From: Candidatus Binatia bacterium
GTDB lineage: Bacteria > Desulfobacterota > Binatia > Bin18
DNA: 64,000 bases
Assembly (NCBI GenBank): GCA_951812575.1
Contig: OX638322.1
Span: 1,859,925 to 1,923,924 of the forward strand
Reading direction: 5' to 3'
Shown here: piece by piece, positions 24,182 to 32,931 of the stretch
Numbering within the stretch: the first letter of the stretch is position 1
Layout of the letters: every line of letters starts with the position of its first letter
The notes under the pieces: model-generated
What the model was told of the DNA's origin: nothing
Databases searched by the model: none
What the model saw: only the letters and a program-made list of their open reading frames with translations
Translations under genes and position numbers: made by a program

Positions 24182-26572
24182 CTAGTCAGGTGTCCCTGCC
24201 CCGCTTCTCGCCCGCTCAATACACGCCAACACCCGCTCCGGCGTGAGCGGGATTTCGCTCACCTGGACTCCGAACGGGGAGAGCGCATCGGCGACCGCGT
24301 TCGCAATCGCCGCCGGCGGCGCAATGGCTCCCCCTTCGCCTATCCCTTTGATTCCTCCCTCGCTATCGGGTGAAGGCGTCTCAATGTGACCGATCTCGAC
24401 GTGCGGAACGTCTACCGCTGTAGGGACGAGATAATCCATGAGCGTGCCGGTCAAGAACTGTCCATTCTCGTCGTAGATGGCATGTTCATACATGGCCGTG
24501 CCGATCCCCTGGGCGACCCCGCCCTGAATTTGCCCATCGACAATGATGGGGTTAATAATCCGGCCACAGTCCTCAACAACGATATAGCGCAGCAGGCTGA
24601 TCTGCCCGGTTTCAGCATCCACCTCGACCGTTGCCAGGTGTGTCGCATTGGAATGCGTTGCCGGCGGGGGTTCATAATTCGTGGTTGCCTCTAAACCGGG
24701 TTCGTCTTCCGGGGCTAAATTGCTGGGTGCGACGATGGCCTGGTAGGCGATTGTCTTAATCGGCATGAGCGTGGTCCCGTCCTGTTGGCGGACCACCATG
24801 CCGCCCGCCAATTCGAGGTCATCTGGAGGGATTTCGCTGAGCCGTGAGGCCGTACGTAGAATCTTCTCCCGGATTTTCGTCGCCGCTCTGATAATCGCCC
24901 CACCACTGGTCACCGCCGTTCGGCTCCCCCAGGTTCCCCAGCCGTAGGGAACCAGAGCGGTATCGCTTTGCACGACTTTCACATCGGCCAGGGCAACGCC
25001 TAACTCGTCGGCTGCCACTTGGGCGAGGGTCGTCTGATGGCCCTGACCATGTGAAGAAGAGCCGGTCAAAACGGTGACTTTCCCATTGACATCCATACGG
25101 ACGGTGGCCGACTCATAGCCGCCAACCTGTATGCCCATGAGGCTAAAAAACGAAGAGCCGGGGGCCGTGCCTTCGATGTAACAGCCCAGGCCCACGCCAA
25201 GATAGCGGCCGGCTTTTCGGCCGTGTTCCTGCTCCGCTCGGAAGTTGTCATACCCCAACATATCGAGCGCCTTTTGGAGGGACTCCTGATGGCTCCCGCT
25301 TTCGATCTTTGCCCCGGCAATCGTGGTGTAGGGATGATCTTCCTGGCGGATCATATTCCGCAGGCGAATCTCTGCCGGATCAAGCTCCAGCCGCTGCGCG
25401 CCAAGATTCAGCAAGCGTTCCATGACCAGGATAGCAATCGGCAGACCCACTCCGCGGTAGGCACCCAGGGTGACCTTATTGGTGACAATGGAGACGGCCT
25501 CGTAGCGATAGGCCGGGATCTTATACGGACCGGGCAACCCCGATGCGGCGTGCCCGGCTTCCAGGGCCGAACTAAACGGAAAGCAGGAATACGCACCCAC
25601 GTCGTTCAGAAAGCGTGCTTTCACACCGAGAATGGTCCCGTCGTTTTTCAGGGCGAGTTCGGCCTCGACAATTTGATGCTTGGCGTGCATGGCGGCTGCC
25701 AGATTTTCCCGCCGATCTTCAATCCACTTGATCGGACGTCCAAAACGACGGGCAAGGAAGGCAGTCAGGATTTCCTCGGGAAACACATGCGCCTTGGGTC
25801 CAAAACCGCCGCCAACGTCTGGGGCGATGGCCCGGATATGGTGTTCGGGAAAGTCTAATAAGAGCGCCAGGTTTGAACGCAGGACATGCGGCACTTGGGT
25901 CGAGGACCAGATCGTCAGCGAGTCCGTCACCGGATCAAACGTCGCCAGACAGCCACGCGTCTCCATGGGCAGGGACATATGACGACCGGTTGTAAAACGT
26001 TCAGCCACCACACAGTCAGCCGCCTGAAACGCGGGTTCGACCTCGCCCATGCTTGCTTCCAGGGTCTGCATGACGTTGTCGCCCCAGTCTTCATGTGCCA
26101 GGGGGGCGTCCGGCTCCAGCGCCTGTTCCATGTCCCAGAGAGTGTCGAGCGGGTCGTACTCGACCTCGACCAGCGCGGCGGCATCCTCGGCGACATAGCG
26201 ATCGGTAGCAATAACGGCGGCCACCATCTCACCCACAAAGCGGACTTTTCCCCGAGCCAGGACCGGCCAGTCGCAGGACTTGTGAGTGGGCGCATTCGTT
26301 GGGTCAAACTCGACCCGGAGCGGCTGTATGGCCTCTGCGACATCCTCGCCTGTGATCACCGACCGGACGCCAGGGTGGGCCGCGGCTGCGCTGGTATCAA
26401 TGTTGAGGAGACGCGCGTGGGCATACGGACTGCGGACAAAGGCGACCGCCAGGGTATCGGGCAGATGGATATCGTCCACGTACTGACTCTTGCCCAGGAG
26501 CATCCGTGGGTCTTCCACCCGCTTGACCTCAGCGCCGACCATCTTTCCCGTACCAGCAAGACTGGTTGCCAT
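24182..26572 (-). CDS. Xanthine dehydrogenase family molybdopterin-binding large subunit
   Basis: The 796-residue protein has the CoxL/XdhB architecture: the small aldehyde oxidase hammerhead domain (about 1-140), GGGFGPK at 254-260, AYRGVG at 371-376 in the substrate loop, and the C-terminal KGIGEGGA segment with the catalytic Glu. The AYRGVG loop is the form II type, not the AYxCSFR loop of CO dehydrogenase, so CO oxidation is unlikely. No FAD (medium) or [2Fe-2S] (small) subunit gene adjoins it, which is unusual. The ATG follows AAGGAG. It heads a minus-strand operon with LLM, Nramp and yfbR genes. Confidence 0.88.
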   Translation of the reverse strand: MATSLAGTGKMVGAEVKRVEDPRMLLGKSQYVDDIHLPDTLAVAFVRSPYAHARLLNIDTSAAAAHPGVRSVITGEDVAEAIQPLRVEFDPTNAPTHKSCDWPVLARGKVRFVGEMVAAVIATDRYVAEDAAALVEVEYDPLDTLWDMEQALEPDAPLAHEDWGDNVMQTLEASMGEVEPAFQAADCVVAERFTTGRHMSLPMETRGCLATFDPVTDSLTIWSSTQVPHVLRSNLALLLDFPEHHIRAIAPDVGGGFGPKAHVFPEEILTAFLARRFGRPIKWIEDRRENLAAAMHAKHQIVEAELALKNDGTILGVKARFLNDVGAYSCFPFSSALEAGHAASGLPGPYKIPAYRYEAVSIVTNKVTLGAYRGVGLPIAILVMERLLNLGAQRLELDPAEIRLRNMIRQEDHPYTTIAGAKIESGSHQESLQKALDMLGYDNFRAEQEHGRKAGRYLGVGLGCYIEGTAPGSSFFSLMGIQVGGYESATVRMDVNGKVTVLTGSSSHGQGHQTTLAQVAADELGVALADVKVVQSDTALVPYGWGTWGSRTAVTSGGAIIRAATKIREKILRTASRLSEIPPDDLELAGGMVVRQQDGTTLMPIKTIAYQAIVAPSNLAPEDEPGLEATTNYEPPPATHSNATHLATVEVDAETGQISLLRYIVVEDCGRIINPIIVDGQIQGGVAQGIGTAMYEHAIYDENGQFLTGTLMDYLVPTAVDVPHVEIGHIETPSPDSEGGIKGIGEGGAIAPPAAIANAVADALSPFGVQVSEIPLTPERVLACIERARSGAGTPD

Positions 26573-26685
26573 AGTGGGCTCCTTACATCATTCCCCTTTC
26601 TCCGTTAGAGAGCGGGTCAGGGTAGGGGGAGAAATCGTTACGGCGTGAGTCTGGCAGTGTGGGAAAAGGGTGTCAAGACTTTTGC

Positions 26686-26713
26686 TTGACAGAGCATAAG
26701 CGAACGGTATACG
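26686..26713 (+). promoter_or_regulatory. Probable sigma-70 promoter of the second M29-Rieske operon
   Basis: TTGACA at 26686-26691 is a perfect -35 hexamer; TATACG at 26708-26713 is a 4 of 6 match to the -10 hexamer at a 16-base spacing. It lies about 60 bases before the ATG at 26774 in the gap between two divergent units. Confidence 0.5.
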
Positions 26714-26773
26714 CCACAGCATAAGGCGGCAGTCTATGGCCCGCTGGTGCGAATTTTCCAAAGGAGCGATGCT

Positions 26774-27826
26774 ATGTCTCTCTCGATCAGCCAGACCAAT
26801 ACGATGGTGAGTCTGTTTCGGCAGGAGCTTGAGCTGTGCAAGGTGAAGCCGGGAGAAACCGTTGCGGTTCTGTCAGAGGCGGAACAAGCGGTTGAGTATG
26901 CCTCGGCGTTTATGATCGCTACGCGTGAGTTGGGGGTGGATGTGTTCAACGTCAACCTGCCGGCGCGGGGCGCGGGCGGAGCACAAAACGTGGCCGGCGA
27001 TGTGGGTCAAAACGCCCTGGCCGGGAATAAACCGGCCATTGAGGCCCTCAAAAGTGCGGACCTTGTCGTGGATCTTATCTTTCTGCTGTTTTCAAAAGAA
27101 CAGCTGGAGATTCAGGCCGCGGACACTCGCATCCTGCTGGTGGTTGAACCTTTTGAGGTTCTGTCGCGTCTCTTTCCCACCCAGGACCTGCGCGAGCGTG
27201 TCGAGGCTGCCGAAGCGCGTTTGGCAAAGGCCCAAAACCTGCGCTTTACCAACCCGGCCGGAACGGACGTACAGTACGATCTGGGACAATTCCCGATTCT
27301 GACCGAATACGGTTTTACGGACACGCCCGGTCGCTGGGATCACTGGCCGGGCGGATTTCTGGCGACCCAGGGCAGCGAGACCGGGGTCCACGGCACGGTC
27401 GTTATGGACCGCGGTGATATCCTGTTTCCGTTTAATAAATACGTCCAGGAGCCGATCACCTTCACCATTCGGGACGGCATGATCGTTGATATCGACGGGG
27501 GCTTTGATGCCATGCTGGTGAAGAATTATATGGACGGCTTTCACGACCCTCGGGCGTTTGCCATCTCGCACATCGGCTGGGGCCTCAACGATCTCGCGCG
27601 CTGGGATTACCTCGCCACCGGTGCTCCCACGGTCGGCATGGACGGGCGAGCCTTTTACGGCAATGTTCTGTTCTCAACCGGCCCCAACACCGAACTCGGT
27701 GGGAGCAACGACACGGCCTGCCATATGGACCTGCCCATGAAAGGCTGTACGTTGTATCTTGATGACGAACTCATTGTACAAGACGGTGACGTGATCCCTA
27801 CAGAGATGCGGGCCGTGGCCGGATAA
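26774..27826 (+). CDS. M29/NicX-like metallo-enzyme, paralogue 2
   Basis: The 350-residue product is similar to the protein at 29923 along its length, sharing NPAGTDV, FNKYVQEP, AISHIGWG, VGMDGRAFYGN and a CHMDLPM segment near the end that offers His/Asp metal ligands. The fold is that of M29 aminopeptidases, which includes the ring-cleaving 2,5-dihydroxypyridine dioxygenase NicX. The ATG follows AAGGAG at 26761-26766. A Rieske oxygenase gene begins 17 bases after its end, and a third gene of the same family lies further down the operon. Ring cleavage after hydroxylation is a reasonable hypothesis, not shown. Confidence 0.65.
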   Translation: MSLSISQTNTMVSLFRQELELCKVKPGETVAVLSEAEQAVEYASAFMIATRELGVDVFNVNLPARGAGGAQNVAGDVGQNALAGNKPAIEALKSADLVVDLIFLLFSKEQLEIQAADTRILLVVEPFEVLSRLFPTQDLRERVEAAEARLAKAQNLRFTNPAGTDVQYDLGQFPILTEYGFTDTPGRWDHWPGGFLATQGSETGVHGTVVMDRGDILFPFNKYVQEPITFTIRDGMIVDIDGGFDAMLVKNYMDGFHDPRAFAISHIGWGLNDLARWDYLATGAPTVGMDGRAFYGNVLFSTGPNTELGGSNDTACHMDLPMKGCTLYLDDELIVQDGDVIPTEMRAVAG

Positions 27827-27842
27827 GTAAGGAGAGAGTCGC

Positions 27843-29024
27843 ATGCGGACGGTAATTGCGGATAAACGCTGGGCGGAAAAATACCCGGAGGTCGGCACCG
27901 GCCCGGTTTTGGCCGAGCCGCTGATTTCGCAGGAGCATTTTGAACTTGAACGGGAGAAAATTTTTCGCCGCACCTGGCTGAATATCGGCCGGGTTGAGGA
28001 GATTCCAAACCCCGGCGATTATATTGCCAAAGACCTGACTATGTGTCGCGCCTCGGTCCTGATCATTCGGGGCAGGGACGGCGAGGTCCGGGGCTTTCAT
28101 AACGTGTGCTCACACCGCGGCAACAAGCTCGTTTGGGACGAGAAGGGCACGTGTAAAGGCACGCTCACCTGCGGTTTTCACGCCTGGGCGTATAACACCA
28201 AGGGCGAACTGACCTGGGTGGCGGATGAGGAGAACTTTTCTGATCTGCCCAACAAGTGCGATCTGGGTCTGACCCCGATCCACACTGAGGTGTTTGAAGG
28301 CTTTATCTTTATTCATCTGGCCGAGCGTCCACCCGAGAGTCTCCGGGAATATCTGGGTGGGGTGGCCGACCAGCTTGAGGGTGGCGGCTTTGGCGAACTG
28401 GCGCTGACCGCGCGGTATAAAGTGGACGAGCACGCCAACTGGAAAATCGCTCTTGACGCCCAGAACGAGCTGTACCATTTGCCGTTTCAGCACCGCCGGA
28501 CCATTCCCAAGTTCTGCGTGCTGAAAGACGAGCAATTCACGCGCCTGCTCGACGTCCGCCTGTTCAATCATCACAGCGTGTATTCGTCCGATCCGCCCGA
28601 TGATCGCGTTGGCCCGGCCACTGAGAAGCTGGCCGCCCAGTTCAGCGTGGCCGAGACCGAATCTCGCCTGCCCCGCATCGGCTCCTTTGACTTTTATACG
28701 ATCTTTCCCAATATGGCGCTGCTGCTCTTTCGCGGCGTCTCACACGACTTCTATATGACGTATAATTTCTGGCCCCAGGCGGTTGATCGGACCGACTGGG
28801 ATATCAAGATCTATTTTCGTCCGGCTGAAAACGCCGGCCAACGCGTCGGCCAGGAGTATTTCAAATGCCTGCTCCGGGACCTTCTGCAAGAAGATGCCAC
28901 CGCCCACGAACAGATTCATATCGGGCTGGCCTCGCGGGCCAAGAAGGAGCTGTATTTCCAGGACGAAGAAATGCAGATTCGGTATTTCCACACCGTACTC
29001 GACCGCTTTTACGCCGAGGCGTAG
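27843..29024 (+). CDS. Rieske non-haem iron oxygenase, alpha subunit (second)
   Basis: The 393-residue product has a Rieske site with C89/H91 (CSHRG) and C110/H113 (CGFHAW), then the iron site DAQNELYHLPFQH with H212 and H217 as ligands. Glu209 stands where Asp usually bridges the Rieske and iron centres. The family hydroxylates rings or demethylates amines and ethers; an external reductase is needed and not seen here. The gene sits between two M29/NicX-like genes, with AAGGAGAG before its ATG. It is not a recent duplicate of the oxygenase at 12301. Confidence 0.92.
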   Translation: MRTVIADKRWAEKYPEVGTGPVLAEPLISQEHFELEREKIFRRTWLNIGRVEEIPNPGDYIAKDLTMCRASVLIIRGRDGEVRGFHNVCSHRGNKLVWDEKGTCKGTLTCGFHAWAYNTKGELTWVADEENFSDLPNKCDLGLTPIHTEVFEGFIFIHLAERPPESLREYLGGVADQLEGGGFGELALTARYKVDEHANWKIALDAQNELYHLPFQHRRTIPKFCVLKDEQFTRLLDVRLFNHHSVYSSDPPDDRVGPATEKLAAQFSVAETESRLPRIGSFDFYTIFPNMALLLFRGVSHDFYMTYNFWPQAVDRTDWDIKIYFRPAENAGQRVGQEYFKCLLRDLLQEDATAHEQIHIGLASRAKKELYFQDEEMQIRYFHTVLDRFYAEA

Positions 29025-29080
29025 CCCCCTTCCCTTGGGGGGCCGACCGAGCGGAGCGAGGGAGAGGGGTAAAACAGACC

Positions 29081-29410
29081 GTGGCCGCACAGACACTGCC
29101 TGCTGAGTTTGCCGACCTTGAACCTTTTATCGACTGGGCGCTCGCCACGGAACGCGAGCGGACCAGCAAGCGCCTGGCCAGCAGTATGGAGGATATCCAG
29201 GCCTTCTACGACCATATGTCTGGGCGTGTGGAAGCCGCTATGGCATACCTGAACGCCTTTCCGCTCGACACTCTGCCGCCCGAGGCGGAGCGGCTGTTCC
29301 ATCTGAGTCTGTCTTTAATGGAAGTAGCCAACGCCGTGGAGATGTTCCAAAATCCAGCCGTGATCAATGGCTTTGATGTCAAACGCTTTGCGCCAGTGGA
29401 GGATATATGA
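29081..29410 (+). CDS. Small helical protein of the Rieske operon, 109 residues
   Basis: The GTG start at 29081 comes after GAGAGGGG, and the stop overlaps the ATG of the VOC gene (ATGA), so the gene is real and coupled. The product is acidic, mainly alpha-helical by eye (LEPFIDWALATERERTSKRL; MEDIQAFYDHMSGRVEAAMAYL), with no Cys, signal or membrane segment. I do not recognise a family. The position suggests an accessory or small subunit for the oxygenase, although it does not resemble the usual beta subunit. Confidence 0.65.
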   Translation: MAAQTLPAEFADLEPFIDWALATERERTSKRLASSMEDIQAFYDHMSGRVEAAMAYLNAFPLDTLPPEAERLFHLSLSLMEVANAVEMFQNPAVINGFDVKRFAPVEDI

Positions 29411-29874
29411 AATCCGAGTGTCCGATTCAGTTTCACGGTATCGATCATGTCGTGCTGCAAGTCACGGATGTCGAAAATACTTTGCACTTCTATACGACGG
29501 TTCTGGGTCTGAGCGTCGAGCGGGTCATTGAGGACATGGGGCTGTACCAGGTGCGGTGCGGCCGCAATCTGATCGACCTGCGGGTCCTGCCCAAAGGGAG
29601 CACGCTGGCGGAGAAAGACCAGCGGGGGGTCGATCATGTCTGCCTGCATATGCACGGCGATTTTGACGCGATTGTCCAGTATCTGAAGGACAACGCCGTG
29701 CCGATTACCTTCGGACCCGTCGAGTTGTACGGCGCAACCGGCTATGGCACCTCGGTGTATATCACCGACCCGAACGGCCATACCCTTGAGCTGAAAGCGG
29801 ACTATTCCCAATACCCGCTCAAGACGACCGTCAAAGGCGCGATGGCCGGAGTGTCACGACCGGCCGCCAACTAG
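29407..29874 (+). CDS. VOC superfamily protein (glyoxalase/extradiol dioxygenase fold)
   Basis: The 155-residue product is a single vicinal-oxygen-chelate domain: GIDHVVLQVTDVENTLHFYTTVLGL with H14, GVDHVCLHMHGD with H77, and HTLELKADY with E128 as the likely metal ligands. Members include glyoxalases, fosfomycin-resistance enzymes and one-domain extradiol dioxygenases. Its start overlaps the preceding stop. Within an operon of oxygenase and NicX-like genes, dioxygenase or isomerase activity on a ring-cleavage intermediate is plausible, but the sequence does not decide. Confidence 0.85.
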   Translation: MKSECPIQFHGIDHVVLQVTDVENTLHFYTTVLGLSVERVIEDMGLYQVRCGRNLIDLRVLPKGSTLAEKDQRGVDHVCLHMHGDFDAIVQYLKDNAVPITFGPVELYGATGYGTSVYITDPNGHTLELKADYSQYPLKTTVKGAMAGVSRPAAN

Positions 29875-29922
29875 ACCGCGCAAAGACTTGGCGCAGAGCG
29901 TGCTCCGAGGAGGGCCGGCTGC

Positions 29923-30978
29923 ATGTTGCAACCCAATCCTGCTTTGACATCGTTGTTTGCCCAGGAGTTTGCCTGGTGCCAGGTGCAGTCTGGCCAGACC
30001 GCGGCGATTCTGACCGAACCGGACTCGTCCGCGCAGTATCTGGCGACGAGTTTGACGAGTCTGAGCGCCTGCGGGGCACGGCCGTTTCAGCTCATGCTGC
30101 CCATTGATCCGACGCAGCAAAACGACACCGCGGTGAACCGGGGTAATGCCTGCTCCACGCTCCTGCAAGGATTTCCCGAGGTGGTGGAGATGCTGAAGCA
30201 GGTTGACTTTATTGTCGACCTCTCGGTCGAAGGGCTGATTCACTCCGAGGAGCGTGGCGAAATTCTCAAGCACGGCCCGCGTATGCTCTACATCAGAGAA
30301 CCCGCGGACGCGCTCGCCCGTCTACTGCCCACCGCTGAACGAGCACAGCGCATCGACTGCGCAGTTGAACTCGCCAAAGTCGCAAAAACGATGACGGTGA
30401 CCTCGCCGGCGGGCACGGACCTGCGTGTTGACCTGGCGGACAGTCTGGTGACGGGCTCTCGCGGGTTTTGCGCCGAGCCGGGCAGTTGGGCCAACTGGGG
30501 TCAGGGGCTGATCGCCGTCTTTCCGGCCTCGCCGGACGTGAACGGGCTGGCGGTGCTAGCCCCCGGCGATATTGTTTTCCCCTTTTATAAATACGTCGAG
30601 AGTCCGGTGCATTTGTATTTCACCGATGGGTTTGTGACCGGGGTGGAAGGCGATGGCGTCGATGCGGCCCTGATCCGGGATTACCTGGACCGCTGGGAAG
30701 ACCGGGAGGCCCGCGGCATTTCTCACGTGGGCTGGGGGATGCACGAGAAGGCGTTGTGGCACGCCCTCAGCCTGTACAGCAAGGATGAAGCGATCGGCGT
30801 TGACGGCCGCGCGTTTGCGGGCAACTTCCTCTTGTCCACGGGCCCGAACCCGGCGGCGGGCCGGCATACGTTGTGCCATTTCGATATCCCGATGCGAAAC
30901 TGTAGCGTTTTCCTTGACGGGCAACCGGTAGTGGAAAACGGTGCTATCGTCGAGCCGACGCTCAAGCCGAACGCCTGA
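29923..30978 (+). CDS. M29/NicX-like metallo-enzyme, paralogue 3
   Basis: The 351-residue protein is the closest relative of the one at 26774: SPAGTDLRVD, FYKYVESP, GISHVGWGMHEK, IGVDGRAFAGNFLLSTGPNP and LCHFDIPM occur at matching places. The start ATG follows GAGGAGGG. Having two diverged copies in one operon suggests two steps, a heteromer, or one non-catalytic partner. As for the other copies, the M29 fold includes both peptidases and the pyridine-ring dioxygenase NicX, and metal ligands need an alignment to confirm. Confidence 0.65.
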   Translation: MLQPNPALTSLFAQEFAWCQVQSGQTAAILTEPDSSAQYLATSLTSLSACGARPFQLMLPIDPTQQNDTAVNRGNACSTLLQGFPEVVEMLKQVDFIVDLSVEGLIHSEERGEILKHGPRMLYIREPADALARLLPTAERAQRIDCAVELAKVAKTMTVTSPAGTDLRVDLADSLVTGSRGFCAEPGSWANWGQGLIAVFPASPDVNGLAVLAPGDIVFPFYKYVESPVHLYFTDGFVTGVEGDGVDAALIRDYLDRWEDREARGISHVGWGMHEKALWHALSLYSKDEAIGVDGRAFAGNFLLSTGPNPAAGRHTLCHFDIPMRNCSVFLDGQPVVENGAIVEPTLKPNA

Positions 30979-31030
30979 GCCGTGCTGGCAGGCGAAGCGG
31001 TGACGGAGCGCCCGACAGGAGGGGAAGAGC

Positions 31031-32071
31031 ATGGATTTCTCGTTTTTTATCATTAACCAGACGCCAGACGGCTCTTCCATGAAACAGATATACGACGAGG
31101 GTCTGGAGCAGATCGAATGGGGCGACCGGCTCGGCTATAGTACCGTCTTTTTGGCCGAGCACGCCTTTTATCATCACGGCAAACCTTCCCCGCACGTGCT
31201 GCTGGGCAATATCGCGGCGCGGACCAAACGTATTCGCCTGGGCACGGCGGTCAGCGTCCTGCCGTGGCATAACCCGATTGAGGTTGCCCAGGATTACGCC
31301 ACTGTCGATCTGCTGTCCGACGGACGGCTGGACTTTGGTGTGGGCCGAGGCTTATTCAAAGGCGAGTTCGACGGCTACGGCATCCCCTGGGGAGAGGCAG
31401 AGGAGCGCTTTAACGAGAGTCTGGATATTATTCTCAAAGCCTGGACCGGCGAGCCCTTTTCGTATGAGGGCCAATTTTTCAGCATTCCAGAAGTGAGCGT
31501 GATGCCCAAACCGCTCCAGGAACCGCACCCGCCCCTGTGGCAGCCCTGTCTGAGTCCCTCAACTATGGAAAAAGCCCTGCGGCGGGGGATTACGCCTATT
31601 CTGGGGGCCTCACTCACCCCCCTGGCCGACCTCAAGCAGTTGTTTGGACGGCTTGATGCGGCCATGAAAAAGACCGGCCGGACCGACCTGCCGCGGGTCG
31701 GCCACCCCTTTGTCTACGTGAGCGATACGACCAAAAAAGCCCAGGAAGAGGCCCGCCAGGGCATGCAGTGGTTTCTGGACGACTTTGCCATGATGTTTAC
31801 CCTGCCCGAGGGAGAAACCTGGCCGGAGACGTATCAGTTCTTCGAGCCGTGGGCCGAGTATATTCGCTCGTTGAGCTATGACAAAGTGATTGACGAGGAT
31901 TTGGTCTGGTTTGGCGATCCCGAAACGGTCCGGGCCAGAATCCGCTGGCTTCGAGACGAATGCAAAGTGTCCCACGTGCTGTTGTTCATGCACTTTGGCG
32001 GTATGGAGCACGAGAAGGTCATGAAATCGATGGAACTGTTTGCGACCCAGGTCATGCCCGAGTTCCGGTAG
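31031..32071 (+). CDS. LLM-class flavin-dependent monooxygenase (bacterial luciferase group)
   Basis: The 346-residue product has the luciferase-family signature YSTVFLAEHAFYHHG (about residues 37-51), KRIRLGTAVSVLPWHNPIEVAQDYATVDLLSDGRLDFGVGRG at 68-109 and PHPPLWQPCLSPST near 163. It is of the alkanal/alkane monooxygenase type using reduced FMN. It follows the M29/NicX-like gene by 52 bases with AGGAGGGGAAG before the ATG, and probably closes the catabolic operon. The reductase supplying FMNH2 is not adjacent. Confidence 0.87.
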   Translation: MDFSFFIINQTPDGSSMKQIYDEGLEQIEWGDRLGYSTVFLAEHAFYHHGKPSPHVLLGNIAARTKRIRLGTAVSVLPWHNPIEVAQDYATVDLLSDGRLDFGVGRGLFKGEFDGYGIPWGEAEERFNESLDIILKAWTGEPFSYEGQFFSIPEVSVMPKPLQEPHPPLWQPCLSPSTMEKALRRGITPILGASLTPLADLKQLFGRLDAAMKKTGRTDLPRVGHPFVYVSDTTKKAQEEARQGMQWFLDDFAMMFTLPEGETWPETYQFFEPWAEYIRSLSYDKVIDEDLVWFGDPETVRARIRWLRDECKVSHVLLFMHFGGMEHEKVMKSMELFATQVMPEFR

Positions 32072-32112
32072 CAGGATTTGTCGGAGAACAGTTGCCTTGT
32101 AGGGGAAAGCCG

Positions 32113-32520
32113 ATGAGTACACAGCTTGTAGAGATACAAGAATCAGACTGTCAGTGGATCACTCAGCCGCTCCTGGAAGAAGTGCTCTATAAAGAAGCGC
32201 TGATAATTTGTGAACCGTTGATAATCAATCGAAGTATAAGCACCCTCCTGGCAAGCATTGTGTTAGAGTCCCTATCTCTCCGCCAGGAAGAATGGCGCTC
32301 GCGAGGGATTGATCCGAATCAGGCGGGTGTCAGTACGATTGATACGGCCCTCCGGCCTGGTCTGACAGCCCTTCTTACTTGGGCGAGGGAGAAGGCGGCA
32401 ATCGAAGGCCGGGAATACCTTATGCTCATGGATATCCTGGAGGCGATTACTGCACGATGGTGCAGAATATTCCCTTTTTGTAGAGAGCGCACATGGCCTC
32501 AAACGGACCGGAAAGCATAG
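32113..32520 (+). CDS. Hypothetical protein, 135 residues, paired with a membrane protein
   Basis: An ATG at 32113 with AGGGGAAAG upstream opens a frame of 135 residues. The protein is mostly helical, with LLASIVLESLSLRQEEW and a C-terminal LMDILEAITARWCRIFPFC that is mildly amphipathic; there is no signal peptide. Its base composition is poorer in G+C than its neighbours (for example ATAATTTGTGAACCGTTGATAA around 32205). It overlaps the next gene by 28 bases. I do not recognise the family. Confidence 0.55.
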   Translation: MSTQLVEIQESDCQWITQPLLEEVLYKEALIICEPLIINRSISTLLASIVLESLSLRQEEWRSRGIDPNQAGVSTIDTALRPGLTALLTWAREKAAIEGREYLMLMDILEAITARWCRIFPFCRERTWPQTDRKA

Positions 32521-32876
32521 ACCGCCAGACTCGTCAACTCCAAGCTAGAGACGCAACGATAGAGTTTGCGAAACACCAAATTACCTTTGCTGCAATCCTC
32601 GTTGGTTTAAGTATCACTCTCAACAAAGACTTGATTCCTGTAGAGGAAGAGCAGAGTCTCAACGTGCTCTCCTGGTCATGGTATGTCCTGCTGGTGTCCA
32701 TCCTATCGGGCTTCGTCACCCTAGGCGCTATCGTGAATCATTTGGGAAGCGATGACACGGAAAGGCTGGACCCTTACACTCGGCGGATTCGTTTCCCTCT
32801 CGTTCTTCAATTTCTTTTGCTGATAATAGGGATCGTCCTCTTAATAAAAGCAGTATGGCCGCACATGGGAGGGTGA
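32493..32876 (+). CDS. Small membrane protein with three hydrophobic segments
   Basis: The 127-residue product has a charged N-terminal helix (residues 1-27) followed by hydrophobic segments at about 29-45, 61-83 and 102-122. It overlaps the 135-residue gene by 28 bases, so the two are probably coupled. Like its partner it has a lower G+C content than the surrounding catabolic genes. The family is unknown; small effector-like membrane proteins paired with cytosolic partners occur in defence and toxin systems, but nothing specific supports that here. Confidence 0.6.
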   Translation: MASNGPESIDRQTRQLQARDATIEFAKHQITFAAILVGLSITLNKDLIPVEEEQSLNVLSWSWYVLLVSILSGFVTLGAIVNHLGSDDTERLDPYTRRIRFPLVLQFLLLIIGIVLLIKAVWPHMGG

Positions 32877-32884
32877 GATTCCTG

Positions 32885-32914
32885 AAGGGGGTTGGCGACA
32901 GGATTCGCCCCCTT
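32885..32914. terminator. Bidirectional hairpin between convergent genes
   Basis: AAGGG and GGCGA pair with TCGCC and CCCTT around a CAGGAT loop, with a small internal bulge. It lies 9 bases after the membrane-protein stop and 18 before the stop of the convergent amidohydrolase. There is no clear T-run. Confidence 0.45.
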
Positions 32915-32931
32915 GCGGCATCAGCGGACAC

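Noticed and set aside
24182..26572. Calling the molybdenum protein CO dehydrogenase large subunit (coxL form I)
   Set aside because: The active loop reads AYRGVG, not the AYxCSFR of CO-oxidising enzymes.
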